Assembly (NCBI GenBank): GCA_017965475.1
Contig: JAGCPV010000099.1
Coordinates: 1 to 54,736, forward strand
Source of the DNA: Prevotella sp.
GTDB taxonomy: Bacteria > Bacteroidota > Bacteroidia > Bacteroidales > Bacteroidaceae
Direction of reading: 5' to 3'
Length of the DNA stretch: 54,736 bases
Part shown: piece after piece, positions 7,937-15,081 of the stretch
Position numbering within the stretch: the first letter of the stretch is position 1
How the letters are laid out: every line of letters begins with the position of its first letter
Made by a program: the position numbers and the translations under genes
Notes under the pieces: model-generated
Seen by the model: the letters and a program-made list of their open reading frames with translations, nothing else
What the model was told of the DNA's origin: nothing
Database searches by the model: none

Positions 7937-9544
7937 TTACTCAGCGCGTGACCAGAATCTGCCACCAACTTCATCCTCGCAGGGAGCCCACTTGTTCTCG
8001 AGAATCTCATTTACATAGTCACCACAGTACCATGTGAAGAAGGCTGTGCCTGTTCCTACGTGCAGATAAGTACCTGAGTTGTATGAGAGGACCTTGATGT
8101 CGTTGCTACCCCAGCTGTTGCGTACACTCTCCAGGTTGCAGAAGGGAACCACCTCGTCGCGTGTAGAGTGGAAGAAGGTAAAGCCGCGACCGGGCTTGTA
8201 GTTGCCGTATGTGAGGGCATTCTTGGCGAGTGACTTCTCAAGAGCCTTTAGCTTGGCCTCAGGCACCTCGCCTGTAATAGTACCGTTGCGGAAGTATTCG
8301 ATCACACCAGCCTTGAGGCACTGGTCAACGGTGCAGTAGTTCGTGCCCTTACCATTCTCGAGTTCAAAGTTACGCTTTTTGCCATTGCCATCTACAAGAT
8401 TATTCTTAGTATAGGGCAGGAAACCTTCGTCGCACTTGGCCTTCATCGTGAAACCACCATTATCACCATTGTCGCGAGAGTACTCCAGCAGGGCGGCCTG
8501 AATCTGGTCGGTATTCTTCTCCTTGTTCTGAATCATATCGAAGATACCAGTCTCGTAGAACTTATCGGTCACGAAGTCTTCAACGGCGCAACCTGCCATT
8601 TCGGGATCGGTGTCGATGGCACCCTTCAGCAGCATGGCGGGGGCTACGGGCATGTAGAGCTGATCCATCTCGATATAGCGCTTCAGTGTGGCCAGCGGGT
8701 CGTAAGGACCATCACCGCATACGGCACCTTTCAGGCGGAGTGAAGTCTCGTTGTGCTCCTGGCAGTAGCGAAGTACGCTTGCAGATACGGCACCACCCTG
8801 AGAATAACCGATGGCTACACCTGACCAGTTTTTGTCCATCTTCGTCACCGTGCTCTCGAAATAGCTGAGACCGGCCTTGACACCTGTTACCACCTGTTCG
8901 GCAGTGAGCTCACGGTTGCAGTAAGGATGGGGATCACCTGCGGTAGAGCCATAACCCTCATAGTCGGGAACGATCACCAGTGCCTTCTGGCTGAATACGT
9001 GTGCAAACAGCGCCAGCATGTTGACCTCGCTTGCAGATGACATATTGGCGAAGTTGGTGGGACGCTGGTCGTTGCTGGTAATGGTACTGTGGCAACCAAT
9101 GACTAACTGATTGGGAGTGCCGTCGCCAATCCAATCGCCGTAGTAAGGCCATACGACCAACTCTGAGAGGTCCTTCATCGTGCCGTCAGCTGTCTTGCAG
9201 CGATAGAGCAGCGTTACCCATCTGTACATAGAGACTGTGCTCTTGCCATCATCACCAGCCTCGCCTGTTGTGAAGGCCTTGGCCTGTGATTCTGATACTG
9301 GAGTTATGTTGATGTCCTCGGGCTTGAGATCGTTGCCCTCGCCACGAGTGAGTGTTTTTGAATTTACCTGTGTTCTAACATAGCCAGATTCTACTACGCG
9401 TACATTAGAAAGAGAAGAATTAATTGAAACGTTTGTGTTGGCTGCCTGCTCTACATCGTCAAAATCATTTGAACAAGCTGAAAAACTGATAACAGCAAAG
9501 ATACCACTGAGTATCAAAACTACGGACTTCTTAATTGAATTCAT
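7937..9544 (-). CDS. Lipase-like alpha/beta-hydrolase lipoprotein
   Basis: A 535-residue exported hydrolase. The N-terminus is a lipoprotein signal ending in FSAC (C24), and the SNDFDD tail behind the cysteine suits an acidic export signal for the cell surface. The nucleophile elbow is GYSQGG (S248) and an oxyanion-side segment VPDYEGYGST precedes it. Asp and His of the triad are likely in STRDEVVPF and YLHVGTG near the end. The pattern is that of the secretory lipase (LIP) family, which hydrolyses acyl esters; a peptidase or other esterase role remains possible. It has its own promoter and stands alone, convergent to ribH. Confidence 0.75.
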   Translation of the reverse strand: MNSIKKSVVLILSGIFAVISFSACSNDFDDVEQAANTNVSINSSLSNVRVVESGYVRTQVNSKTLTRGEGNDLKPEDINITPVSESQAKAFTTGEAGDDGKSTVSMYRWVTLLYRCKTADGTMKDLSELVVWPYYGDWIGDGTPNQLVIGCHSTITSNDQRPTNFANMSSASEVNMLALFAHVFSQKALVIVPDYEGYGSTAGDPHPYCNRELTAEQVVTGVKAGLSYFESTVTKMDKNWSGVAIGYSQGGAVSASVLRYCQEHNETSLRLKGAVCGDGPYDPLATLKRYIEMDQLYMPVAPAMLLKGAIDTDPEMAGCAVEDFVTDKFYETGIFDMIQNKEKNTDQIQAALLEYSRDNGDNGGFTMKAKCDEGFLPYTKNNLVDGNGKKRNFELENGKGTNYCTVDQCLKAGVIEYFRNGTITGEVPEAKLKALEKSLAKNALTYGNYKPGRGFTFFHSTRDEVVPFCNLESVRNSWGSNDIKVLSYNSGTYLHVGTGTAFFTWYCGDYVNEILENKWAPCEDEVGGRFWSRAE

Positions 9545-9592
9545 AACGTCTAAATTACTTAATTAATGACTTGTTTTTAAATTTCTCTGGTG

Positions 9593-9600
9593 CAAAGATA
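9593..9600 (-). promoter_or_regulatory. -7 box TATCTTTG for the lipase gene
   Basis: TATCTTTGC on the reverse strand lies 48 nt before the lipase start codon, leaving a leader of roughly 40 nt. Confidence 0.5.
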
Positions 9601-9852
9601 CGATGGTATTCAGCCTATTTCCAAATTTTCTGCTGATTATTATTCGTGGTTGTTGCGACACCTATACCATTACGCGACAAATCAAAGACAGTGGCTTTAA
9701 ACTTGTCGCAGGCAATGCGTTCAGACCGTCATAACAAAAGTCTCCCATCACCCAGGCTCTTGTTGAGTACCGGGCTTTATTGTGGTATTGTTAAAAACGT
9801 GCCCTTTTAACACTATTTAGGGGGGGTAAACGGAGTTTAACAATTTTCTTTG

Positions 9853-9860
9853 TACCTTTG
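9853..9860 (+). promoter_or_regulatory. -7 box TACCTTTG for the leader ORF-fimbrillin operon
   Basis: TACCTTTGCGCCC lies 57 nt before the leader ORF. No good -33 TTTG at the right distance is seen; instead the upstream region has seven consecutive G and AT-rich tracts, so an activator may be needed. Confidence 0.5.
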
Positions 9861-9916
9861 CGCCCAATTATACCATTAGATATTGTTCGCGAACATATTA
9901 ATCAATCAAATAGACA

Positions 9917-10048
9917 ATGACAACAATCAACGAGAAACGAAAGTACGAGAAGCCTGCGATGCAGGTTTACGAGTTGATACAGCAGCCGCAGCTGCTGGCA
10001 GGAAGTGATCCATTAAAACAGCCAGATTATATCCCTGAGGGATGGTAA
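9917..10048 (+). CDS. Small 43-residue leader protein before the fimbrillin gene
   Basis: A 44-codon ORF sits between the promoter and the fimbrillin-like gene. It starts MTTINEKRKYEKPAMQVYEL and continues with the PQLLAGS segment and a polar C-terminus ending in EGW. It has no signal peptide or membrane helix. From memory, short proteins with this pattern (basic start, KP.M.VYEL, then LLAGS) precede exported proteins in many Prevotella and Bacteroides genomes, which argues that it is real. Its function is unknown: a leader peptide, a small regulator, or a precursor cut near the AGS segment are all possible. Confidence 0.65.
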   Translation: MTTINEKRKYEKPAMQVYELIQQPQLLAGSDPLKQPDYIPEGW

Positions 10049-10080
10049 CAGTATTAACCGATTAAGAAAGACAAGAAAAG

Positions 10081-12096
10081 ATGAAAGCATTATCCAATAT
10101 ATGGCGGACGGTAGCGCTCAGCGCTTGCGCCGCAGTGGTCGTGAGCGGGATGACAGCCTGTTCGGCCGAAGATAATATGGTGAATGAAGAACAGACTCCG
10201 GCTGCGCAGCAGGAGGAACTGAAAGTGACCCTCACCGCCACCTTCGACGATGGCGCCGGCACCCGCGGCGTCAGTTTCGGCAACGACGGCATGTCGAGCA
10301 CCTCGACCTTCGCCGATGGCGATAAGATTTATGTCTATAACGAAACTCAGGATCGTCAGGACGGAAACCACCTCACTGTGAGCAACATCAGCGCCGACGG
10401 CAAGACAGCCGACTTCACTGGCACCCTCAATGGAGGATACAATCCTGGCGACGCACTCATACTTTACTATAACGTATCCTATTACAATGAGAGCCATCGT
10501 GACCTCAGCCGTTTTAATTACCAAGACGTGTTGGATGGCAGCGCGTCGTCAGCCTCAGCCTGCGACTATGCCATCGCCAATGCCAACGTGGGCTCCGTCA
10601 GCAGCGGCACACTGACACTCGCTGCCCCTGTCACACTCCAGAAGATGCAGTCGGTGTTTCGTCAGCGTCTGACGTTCAAGAACACCAGCGATGGTGAACC
10701 CATCGCCACGCCTAACATCGTTCAACTGACGCTTAAATCTCAGGAAAACAAGCTCAACAGACGATATTTCCTAAATGGCGATGTTTACGAGATGCCCATA
10801 GCTATCCCTAATCCGACCATCGACAGCAACAAGGACATCTACCTCGCCTTGCGCTTCTCTGACGGCTCCACCAGTAGCGACGCCCTTACCTTCACAGCGA
10901 TGGCCTCTAACGGCAACGTCTATGTGGGTACGAAGACTGCTCCATCCGGAGGTTTCAAAAACGGCAAGTATTACTACGGTAACCTGACATTGGTCAAGAG
11001 TAATGACAAGGTCACGCCCACCATCAGCTGGTACAACGTACTAGAGGAAGTTATTCCCGATTCATATGATAAATATCAGATCAAACCTAAAAACGACTAT
11101 ATCGATATAGGCCTCAGTGGCATCAGCAAAGGTTACCAGTTCCATCTATTGAATTGTAGCAATGCCATCGTAAGGCTCAACAGTCTCACCGCCAAATGGA
11201 CTAGTGACATTGGCTTCCTCTATATTAATTATGGCAATATTGTCCTTGACATCACTGGAATAAATACAATTGAATGCCCGTCTCACCAATTTTGTTTTTC
11301 TACAGGAAGTAACATAAAACTTAGTGGCAGCGGTACACTCACCGTCACCGCCTCACAGTATCCTTATTGTGGCATATACGGAGAAAACTATCAAAATCTT
11401 GGTAGCAGCAGTTATCCTAATAGCAACCTATACTTTAAAGAAGGAGCTTGGGACGTTACAAATCTAATCGCTGCCGACGGCTACACCGTGATGCGCAGCG
11501 CTCGGTCAGGCTCTGGTCCATATACTTGGACTTATACCGTATCGCCCAAGTTCGAGCAGCCCACCATCACTTGGAACACCGTCGTCGAACCTGTGACACT
11601 CGACACTTATAGCAACTATAAGCAGTACCAGGTTAATCCCTCTGGCGGCGTCATCGACTTCACGCTCAGTGGCAACAGTAGCGCTTACACCTTCAACCTG
11701 CGTCCCAGCACCAGCGCGACCGTTCATCTCAACGGCCTCAATGCCCTCAACGTAGACAATTCACCATTTATCTCCAGCGAGGGCAGCGGTACGCTCACAC
11801 TCAACCTCACGGGCGATAACACCATCAACTGCCGCAATTGGGCGTTCTGCATCCTTGCTGAAGGCGACCTGAAACTCAGCGGCAACGGCACACTTACCGT
11901 GACCTCAAACACCACCGATCGCGTGGGTATCTACGCCAATAATAACTATAATATCACGAACAACAATAATGCTGTGACCGACGGCACGGCCGATGTCAGC
12001 GCCCTCGCCGCCACAGGCAGCACCGTTACCCGCAGCGCCGTGACCAACAATAACAACGGTACCTACACCTGGACCTACACCGTGACCACGCCGTAA
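10081..12096 (+). CDS. Fimbrillin-family lipoprotein with duplicated C-terminal domain
   Basis: A 671-residue surface lipoprotein. The signal peptide ends in the lipobox MTAC (C27). Residues about 45-310 look like a fimbrillin/Mfa-type beta-sandwich, with typical segments DGDKIYVYN, DGKTADFTGTL and an ALTF region. Two tandem domains of about 180 residues follow (313-493 and 494-671). Each begins PTI(S/T)W and contains L(N/T)LTG-type strands, a NTI(E/N)C step and the motif LSG(S/N)GTLTVT, giving a repetitive beta structure that recalls carbohydrate-binding beta-solenoid domains. It is likely a surface adhesin or pilus-tip component rather than the fimbrial shaft. The leader ORF lies 32 nt upstream. 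The gene shows serine-, threonine- and asparagine-rich composition. Confidence 0.75.
   Translation: MKALSNIWRTVALSACAAVVVSGMTACSAEDNMVNEEQTPAAQQEELKVTLTATFDDGAGTRGVSFGNDGMSSTSTFADGDKIYVYNETQDRQDGNHLTVSNISADGKTADFTGTLNGGYNPGDALILYYNVSYYNESHRDLSRFNYQDVLDGSASSASACDYAIANANVGSVSSGTLTLAAPVTLQKMQSVFRQRLTFKNTSDGEPIATPNIVQLTLKSQENKLNRRYFLNGDVYEMPIAIPNPTIDSNKDIYLALRFSDGSTSSDALTFTAMASNGNVYVGTKTAPSGGFKNGKYYYGNLTLVKSNDKVTPTISWYNVLEEVIPDSYDKYQIKPKNDYIDIGLSGISKGYQFHLLNCSNAIVRLNSLTAKWTSDIGFLYINYGNIVLDITGINTIECPSHQFCFSTGSNIKLSGSGTLTVTASQYPYCGIYGENYQNLGSSSYPNSNLYFKEGAWDVTNLIAADGYTVMRSARSGSGPYTWTYTVSPKFEQPTITWNTVVEPVTLDTYSNYKQYQVNPSGGVIDFTLSGNSSAYTFNLRPSTSATVHLNGLNALNVDNSPFISSEGSGTLTLNLTGDNTINCRNWAFCILAEGDLKLSGNGTLTVTSNTTDRVGIYANNNYNITNNNNAVTDGTADVSALAATGSTVTRSAVTNNNNGTYTWTYTVTTP
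11017..12093 (+). repeat. Tandem duplicated 181-codon domain in the fimbrillin-like gene
   Basis: Copy A (11017-11559) and copy B (11560-12093) encode the two C-terminal domains. Matching landmarks are PTISW/PTITW, KYQIKP/QYQVNP, IDIGLSG/IDFTLSG, LSGSGTLTVT/LSGNGTLTVT and TYTVSP/TYTVTT. Divergence is high at the nucleotide level, so the duplication is old. Confidence 0.75.
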
Positions 12097-12121
12097 ACGC
12101 TAGTCATGGGCTCTAGTCATT

Positions 12122-12180
12122 GTCACAGCGGGGTCAGGACACATTGTGACTGTCACAGATTCTCCTGACCCTCTTGTGAC
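12122..12180. repeat. Imperfect 18-bp inverted repeat after the fimbrillin gene
   Basis: GTCACAGCGGGGTCAGGA (12122-12139) pairs with 12163-12180 at 15 of 18 positions; the spacer itself holds a TGTGACTGTCACA palindrome. It contains the GGGGTCAGG half-core seen in the dispersed elements. Confidence 0.6.
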
Positions 12181-12224
12181 AAGATTTTCTGTTCAAATGT
12201 TCATTGTTCATTTGTTCATGTAAC

Positions 12225-12262
12225 ACTTAGTGTCGGGGTCAGGCCCCGACACTAAGTCTTTT
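12225..12262 (+). terminator. Perfect 14-bp hairpin with T tail, made of a dispersed-repeat core
   Basis: ACTTAGTGTCGGGG and CCCCGACACTAAGT flank the loop TCAGG, and CTTTTC follows. The core GGGGTCAGGCCCC is that of the dispersed family. It can end transcription of the fimbrillin operon. Confidence 0.65.
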
Positions 12263-12292
12263 CGTGTGGCTTTTGAAATAATCGCCAGATCG

Positions 12293-12324
12293 TTTGGTCG
12301 TTTCATAAAAAATCCGTATCTTTG
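12293..12324 (+). promoter_or_regulatory. Bacteroidetes-type promoter for the small gene pair
   Basis: -33 TTTG (12293-12296), 20-nt spacer, -7 TATCTTTG (12317-12324). This is a consensus promoter, 34 nt before the 52-residue ORF. Confidence 0.65.
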
Positions 12325-12358
12325 CCACCGTATTATTAACATTTAACCCTTTATCGAT

Positions 12359-12517
12359 ATGGAAACAGTAAAAAGAAAAAGAACACGCGAAGAGGTTAGA
12401 GCTGCCGTAAGGGAGACAATTCGACGCAAGAAAGAGTGGATTGAGCAGACCAACAAAGAGTTTGAAATGATTCGGAATGGAGAGTTGAAAGTAGAAGATC
12501 TCTACAAATTCAGTTAG
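12359..12517 (+). CDS. Small basic helical protein, 52 residues, unknown
   Basis: METVKRKRTREEVRAAVRET followed by a charged helix (IRRKKEWIEQTNKEFEMI) and the tail ELKVEDLYKFS. It is almost entirely helical and very rich in Lys, Arg and Glu. A consensus promoter stands 34 nt upstream and a second small ORF begins 25 nt downstream, so it appears to be a real gene. No family is recognised. Antitoxins and small nucleic-acid-binding proteins have this look, but there is no direct support for either. Confidence 0.55.
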   Translation: METVKRKRTREEVRAAVRETIRRKKEWIEQTNKEFEMIRNGELKVEDLYKFS

Positions 12518-12542
12518 TTTTCATCAAAAGCCTTTTATCACT

Positions 12543-12740
12543 ATGAACACATTAAATTTGAAAAACATCAACAAGCACGCTCCTTATGGAGTAAGGCACA
12601 GAGAAAACAATTGTTACTCTTTCTATTTCGAAACAGACTTTGGTCTAAAGTACACTATCAGTTTCATGTTAGTGCTGGGGTCAGGCCCCAATAGGAGGTT
12701 TTCGCGCGCGGGCGCGGTAGTAGGAAAACTTAGAAAATAA
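12543..12740 (+). CDS. Small ORF with a repeat-derived C-terminus, probably truncated
   Basis: 65 residues. The first 42 (HAPYGVRHRENNCYSFYFET, then DFGLKYTISFM) look like a genuine protein start; they faintly resemble the N-terminus of DUF6169-type proteins of about 150 residues, but this is a weak recollection. From residue about 43 the reading frame runs through a dispersed GGGGTCAGGCCCC element, giving VLGSGPNRRFSRAG. The same element, in the same frame, gives LGSGPSRRFLMSG in the MFS transporter near 47.4 kb. The gene is therefore most likely a longer gene whose 3' part was lost when repeats invaded. It follows the 52-residue ORF by 25 nt. Confidence 0.45.
   Translation: MNTLNLKNINKHAPYGVRHRENNCYSFYFETDFGLKYTISFMLVLGSGPNRRFSRAGAVVGKLRK
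12676..12705 (+). repeat. Dispersed GGGGTCAGGCCCC element at the end of a small ORF
   Basis: TGGGGTCAGGCCCCA followed by ATAGGAGGTTTT, matching 47391-47415 closely and the reverse of 7837-7861. A GC-rich GCGCGCGGGCGCGG stretch follows. Confidence 0.7.
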
Positions 12741-12808
12741 CCTACCTATCCTGCCTATCCTACACCTAACAAAAAGACCATGGGTGTAGGATGAGCAGGA
12801 TAGGTAGG
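12741..12808. repeat. Long inverted repeat, 26-bp arms
   Basis: Arms 12741-12766 and 12783-12808 pair at 24 of 26 positions around a 16-nt loop rich in A. It could act as a transcription barrier, but it has no U tract of the usual kind and its sequence family recurs at 13147-13215, so it is better seen as a palindromic repeat. Confidence 0.75.
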
Positions 12809-12875
12809 ATAAAAAGTAAATATAACAACTACAGAATGCGCGCGTATGTACGCGCACGAAAGGGAGACTTGGTTG

Positions 12876-12907
12876 CTGGGGACAGGCCCCTCTGCGGAGT
12901 CGGAGAC
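12876..12907 (-). repeat. Intergenic copy of the 32-bp element found in the cyclo-ligase gene
   Basis: The reverse complement matches 5091-5122 at about 29 of 32 positions, including the GGGG-N5-CCCC core. Translation in the corresponding frame gives SDSAEGPVPSN here and FDSAEGSVPRT in the enzyme. Confidence 0.75.
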
Positions 12908-12962
12908 AACAGGCCCAAATGCGGACCCGGTCCCAGCGTTTGTCCCAGCCATTGGGACTTTT

Positions 12963-13000
12963 CTAAAGGGCTCCTTTACGTCGCTAAAGGAGCCCTTTAG
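12963..13000. repeat. Perfect 16-bp inverted repeat
   Basis: CTAAAGGGCTCCTTTA and TAAAGGAGCCCTTTAG are separated by CGTCGC. It is strong enough to form a stable hairpin on either strand. No T tract follows. Confidence 0.75.
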
Positions 13001-13146
13001 CAGCGTAAAGGTCACCTCTACAATTCCAAAGGTTACCTCTACGGATCGGGTGTAGTTTACAATCATGATGTGACACCTATTTAGGTAAACTATTTGCCTC
13101 CTATTCGCACGCGCGTATGTATATAGTTGCTATACATACTTTTTAT

Positions 13147-13215
13147 CCTACACTTCCGACACTCCCTGCACCTTACCCCAAACAGTCTGGGTGTAGGAAG
13201 TGTAGGGAGTGTAGG
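13147..13215. repeat. Second long inverted repeat, 26-bp arms
   Basis: Arms 13147-13172 and 13190-13215 match at 22 of 26 positions (CCTACACTYCC... pattern). Both the arms and the flanking AACAACTA elements resemble the 12741-12860 unit, suggesting two insertions of one composite element. Confidence 0.65.
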
Positions 13216-13257
13216 TTGTTTTTGGCTTATAACAACTACCGTGCGCGAGGTGAAAAT

Positions 13258-15081
13258 TTACTCTGTAATCTGGTGGCCGGTGTAGAGCTGGTAGTATTTA
13301 CCCTTCATGGCGAGGAGTTCGTCGTGGGTGCCCTGTTCGATGATGTGGCCGTGATCGAGAACAATGATCTGATCGGCGTTGCGGACGGTGCTGAGACGGT
13401 GGGCGATGACGAAGGTGGTGCGTCCCTGCATCAGCGTGTCCATGCCCCGTTGCACGAGGGTCTCCGTACGGGTGTCGATGCTGCTTGTGGCCTCGTCGAG
13501 GATGAGTACAGGGGGATTGGAGACGGCGGCACGGGCGATGGCCAACAGTTGGCGCTCACCCTGCGAGAGGTTGCCTCCGTCGCCGTTGAGAAGGGTCTGG
13601 TAGCTGTTGGGCAGACGGCGGATGAAGTCATCTGCACCTACGAGCCGCGCCGCCTGCATACACTCCTCGTCTGTGGCGTTGAGTTTGCCATAGCGGATAT
13701 TGTCGAGTACGGTGCCCGTGAAGAGATGCGTCTCCTGCAGTACGATGCTCATGCCCTGGCGCAGCGACCTCTTGGAGATCTCTGTGATGGGAATACCGTC
13801 GTAGAGGATGCGACCGCCCTGAATCTCGTAGAAGCGGTTGATGAGGTTGATGATCGTGGTCTTGCCCGCACCCGTACCACCCACGAAGGCGATCTTCTGG
13901 CCGGGGTTGGTGTTGATGTCGATGTCGAAGAGCACTTGTTTCTCCTTCGTATAGCTGAAATCGACGTCCTTGAAATCGACGTCGCCCTTGGGATCCGTCA
14001 ATATGGTCTTGCCCTCATCGACCTCTGGCTCCGCATCCCCTAAGGCGAAGACACGTTCGGCACCCACGGAGGCGTTCAGCACGCTGTTGATCTGCTGGCT
14101 CACCTGTGAGATAGGCCGCGTAAAGCTCTTGTTGAGTTGCAGGAAGGCCACCACGGTACCCAACGTCACGGCAAACCCCGCATGACTGATGGCAAGGGTG
14201 GCGCCCACGACGGCCAGGAACACAAAGCCGAAGTTGCTGATGCCGCCATTCACGGGCATCACGATGTTGGCGATGCGGTTGGCGCTGCAGGCCGAGGTGC
14301 GCAGTTGTTCGTTGATAGTCTCGAACTCACGGATCGCCTCGTCCTCATGACAGAAGATCTTCACCACATTCTGTCCTGTCATCATCTCCTCGATGAAGCC
14401 GTTGACACGGGCCAGGCGCTGCTGCTGGGTGCGGAAGTAGTTACGCGAACGCTTGCCGAGTTGGGTGGTGGAGATCGCCATCACCACGGCCATGAGCACG
14501 CTCACGATTGTCAGTGGGATGCTCAGCACGATCATCGACGTGAAAGTGGCGACAATGGTGATCACGGACGAGAAGACCTGTGCCATTGCCGTCGAGATCA
14601 TCTGGCGCAGCGAATCGACGTCGTTGGTATAGACACTCATGATATCCCCGTGCGAGCGTTGGTCGAAATAACTCACGGGCAGGTGCTGCATCTTCTCGAA
14701 GATGGTCTTCCGCAGGCGCAGCATCGTACCCTGGCTGATGTGGATCATCAGACGGTTATAGGTGTAGGAGCAGACGGTGCCGAAGAAGAGGATGAGTCCT
14801 AGTTTGAACAGGGTCTGCGCCAGCGACTGGTACTGCGGGTTCTCCACCTGTGTCAGGGGCACGATATAGTCGTCGATCAGTGTCTTGGTGAACAGCGAGG
14901 AGACGAGTGAGGTGATCGAGGAGACGAACACGCAGATCAGCACGATGACGATGGCCCATTTGTAGTGCTTCATGACGAAGCCGAACATCCGCACGAGGGT
15001 GGCGCGCTGCTGTTTATCGACCTTCTGGAAACCAGCCTGTGCCCTTGGGGCCTTGGGCCCTCCGAAGTTGGGTTGTCTCAT
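13258..15081 (-). CDS. ABC exporter subunit with canonical ATPase site residues
   Basis: A 607-residue half-transporter: a soluble N-terminus, six transmembrane helices (about 35-330), then the ATPase domain. Walker A is GGTGAGKTTI, Walker B is VLILDEATSS with the catalytic glutamate, and the H-loop is VIAHRLST. The ABC signature is the non-standard LSQGERQ. Family: MsbA/MdlB-type exporters of lipids or drugs. It starts in a 4-nt overlap with the upstream partner gene and the two most likely form a heterodimer, as in TM287/TM288. The substrate cannot be predicted. Confidence 0.92.
   Translation of the reverse strand: MRQPNFGGPKAPRAQAGFQKVDKQQRATLVRMFGFVMKHYKWAIVIVLICVFVSSITSLVSSLFTKTLIDDYIVPLTQVENPQYQSLAQTLFKLGLILFFGTVCSYTYNRLMIHISQGTMLRLRKTIFEKMQHLPVSYFDQRSHGDIMSVYTNDVDSLRQMISTAMAQVFSSVITIVATFTSMIVLSIPLTIVSVLMAVVMAISTTQLGKRSRNYFRTQQQRLARVNGFIEEMMTGQNVVKIFCHEDEAIREFETINEQLRTSACSANRIANIVMPVNGGISNFGFVFLAVVGATLAISHAGFAVTLGTVVAFLQLNKSFTRPISQVSQQINSVLNASVGAERVFALGDAEPEVDEGKTILTDPKGDVDFKDVDFSYTKEKQVLFDIDINTNPGQKIAFVGGTGAGKTTIINLINRFYEIQGGRILYDGIPITEISKRSLRQGMSIVLQETHLFTGTVLDNIRYGKLNATDEECMQAARLVGADDFIRRLPNSYQTLLNGDGGNLSQGERQLLAIARAAVSNPPVLILDEATSSIDTRTETLVQRGMDTLMQGRTTFVIAHRLSTVRNADQIIVLDHGHIIEQGTHDELLAMKGKYYQLYTGHQITE

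Larger units (their letters stand above)
9545..9916. other. Divergent intergenic region, lipase and fimbrillin operon
   Basis: 372 nt without a gene. It holds the lipase promoter (9593-9600), scattered GCGACA/TGTCGC motifs (9655-9715) that could form weak pairings, a run of seven G at 9820-9826, and the fimbrillin-operon promoter at 9853. No tRNA, riboswitch or ORF with coding character was seen. Confidence 0.5.
12741..13257. other. Gene-free repeat island
   Basis: 517 nt between the small ORFs and the ABC exporter without credible genes. It is built of stacked elements: an inverted repeat (12741-12808), three related copies of an AACAACTA...GCGCG element (12805-12860 forward, 13101-13152 reverse, 13211-13250 forward), a 32-bp element shared with the cyclo-ligase gene (12876-12907), a perfect 16-bp inverted repeat (12963-13000), a 15-bp direct repeat (13007-13021, 13028-13042), and a second long inverted repeat (13147-13215). 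Open frames across it only translate the repeats. Confidence 0.7.

Noticed and set aside
9055-9100. Possible frame break in the lipase gene
   Set aside because: The frame is continuous from signal peptide to stop with all expected hydrolase segments in order.
12755-13066. Reverse open frame across the repeat island
   Set aside because: It only translates palindromic repeats (for example VEVTFGIVEVTF from a direct repeat); no start context or family.
12741-13257. CRISPR-like array
   Set aside because: The repeats are palindromic, differ in sequence and orientation, and are not evenly spaced; no cas genes nearby.
13117-14043. Forward open frame opposite the ABC exporter
   Set aside because: Begins in repeats and continues antisense to the ATPase domain; a shadow.
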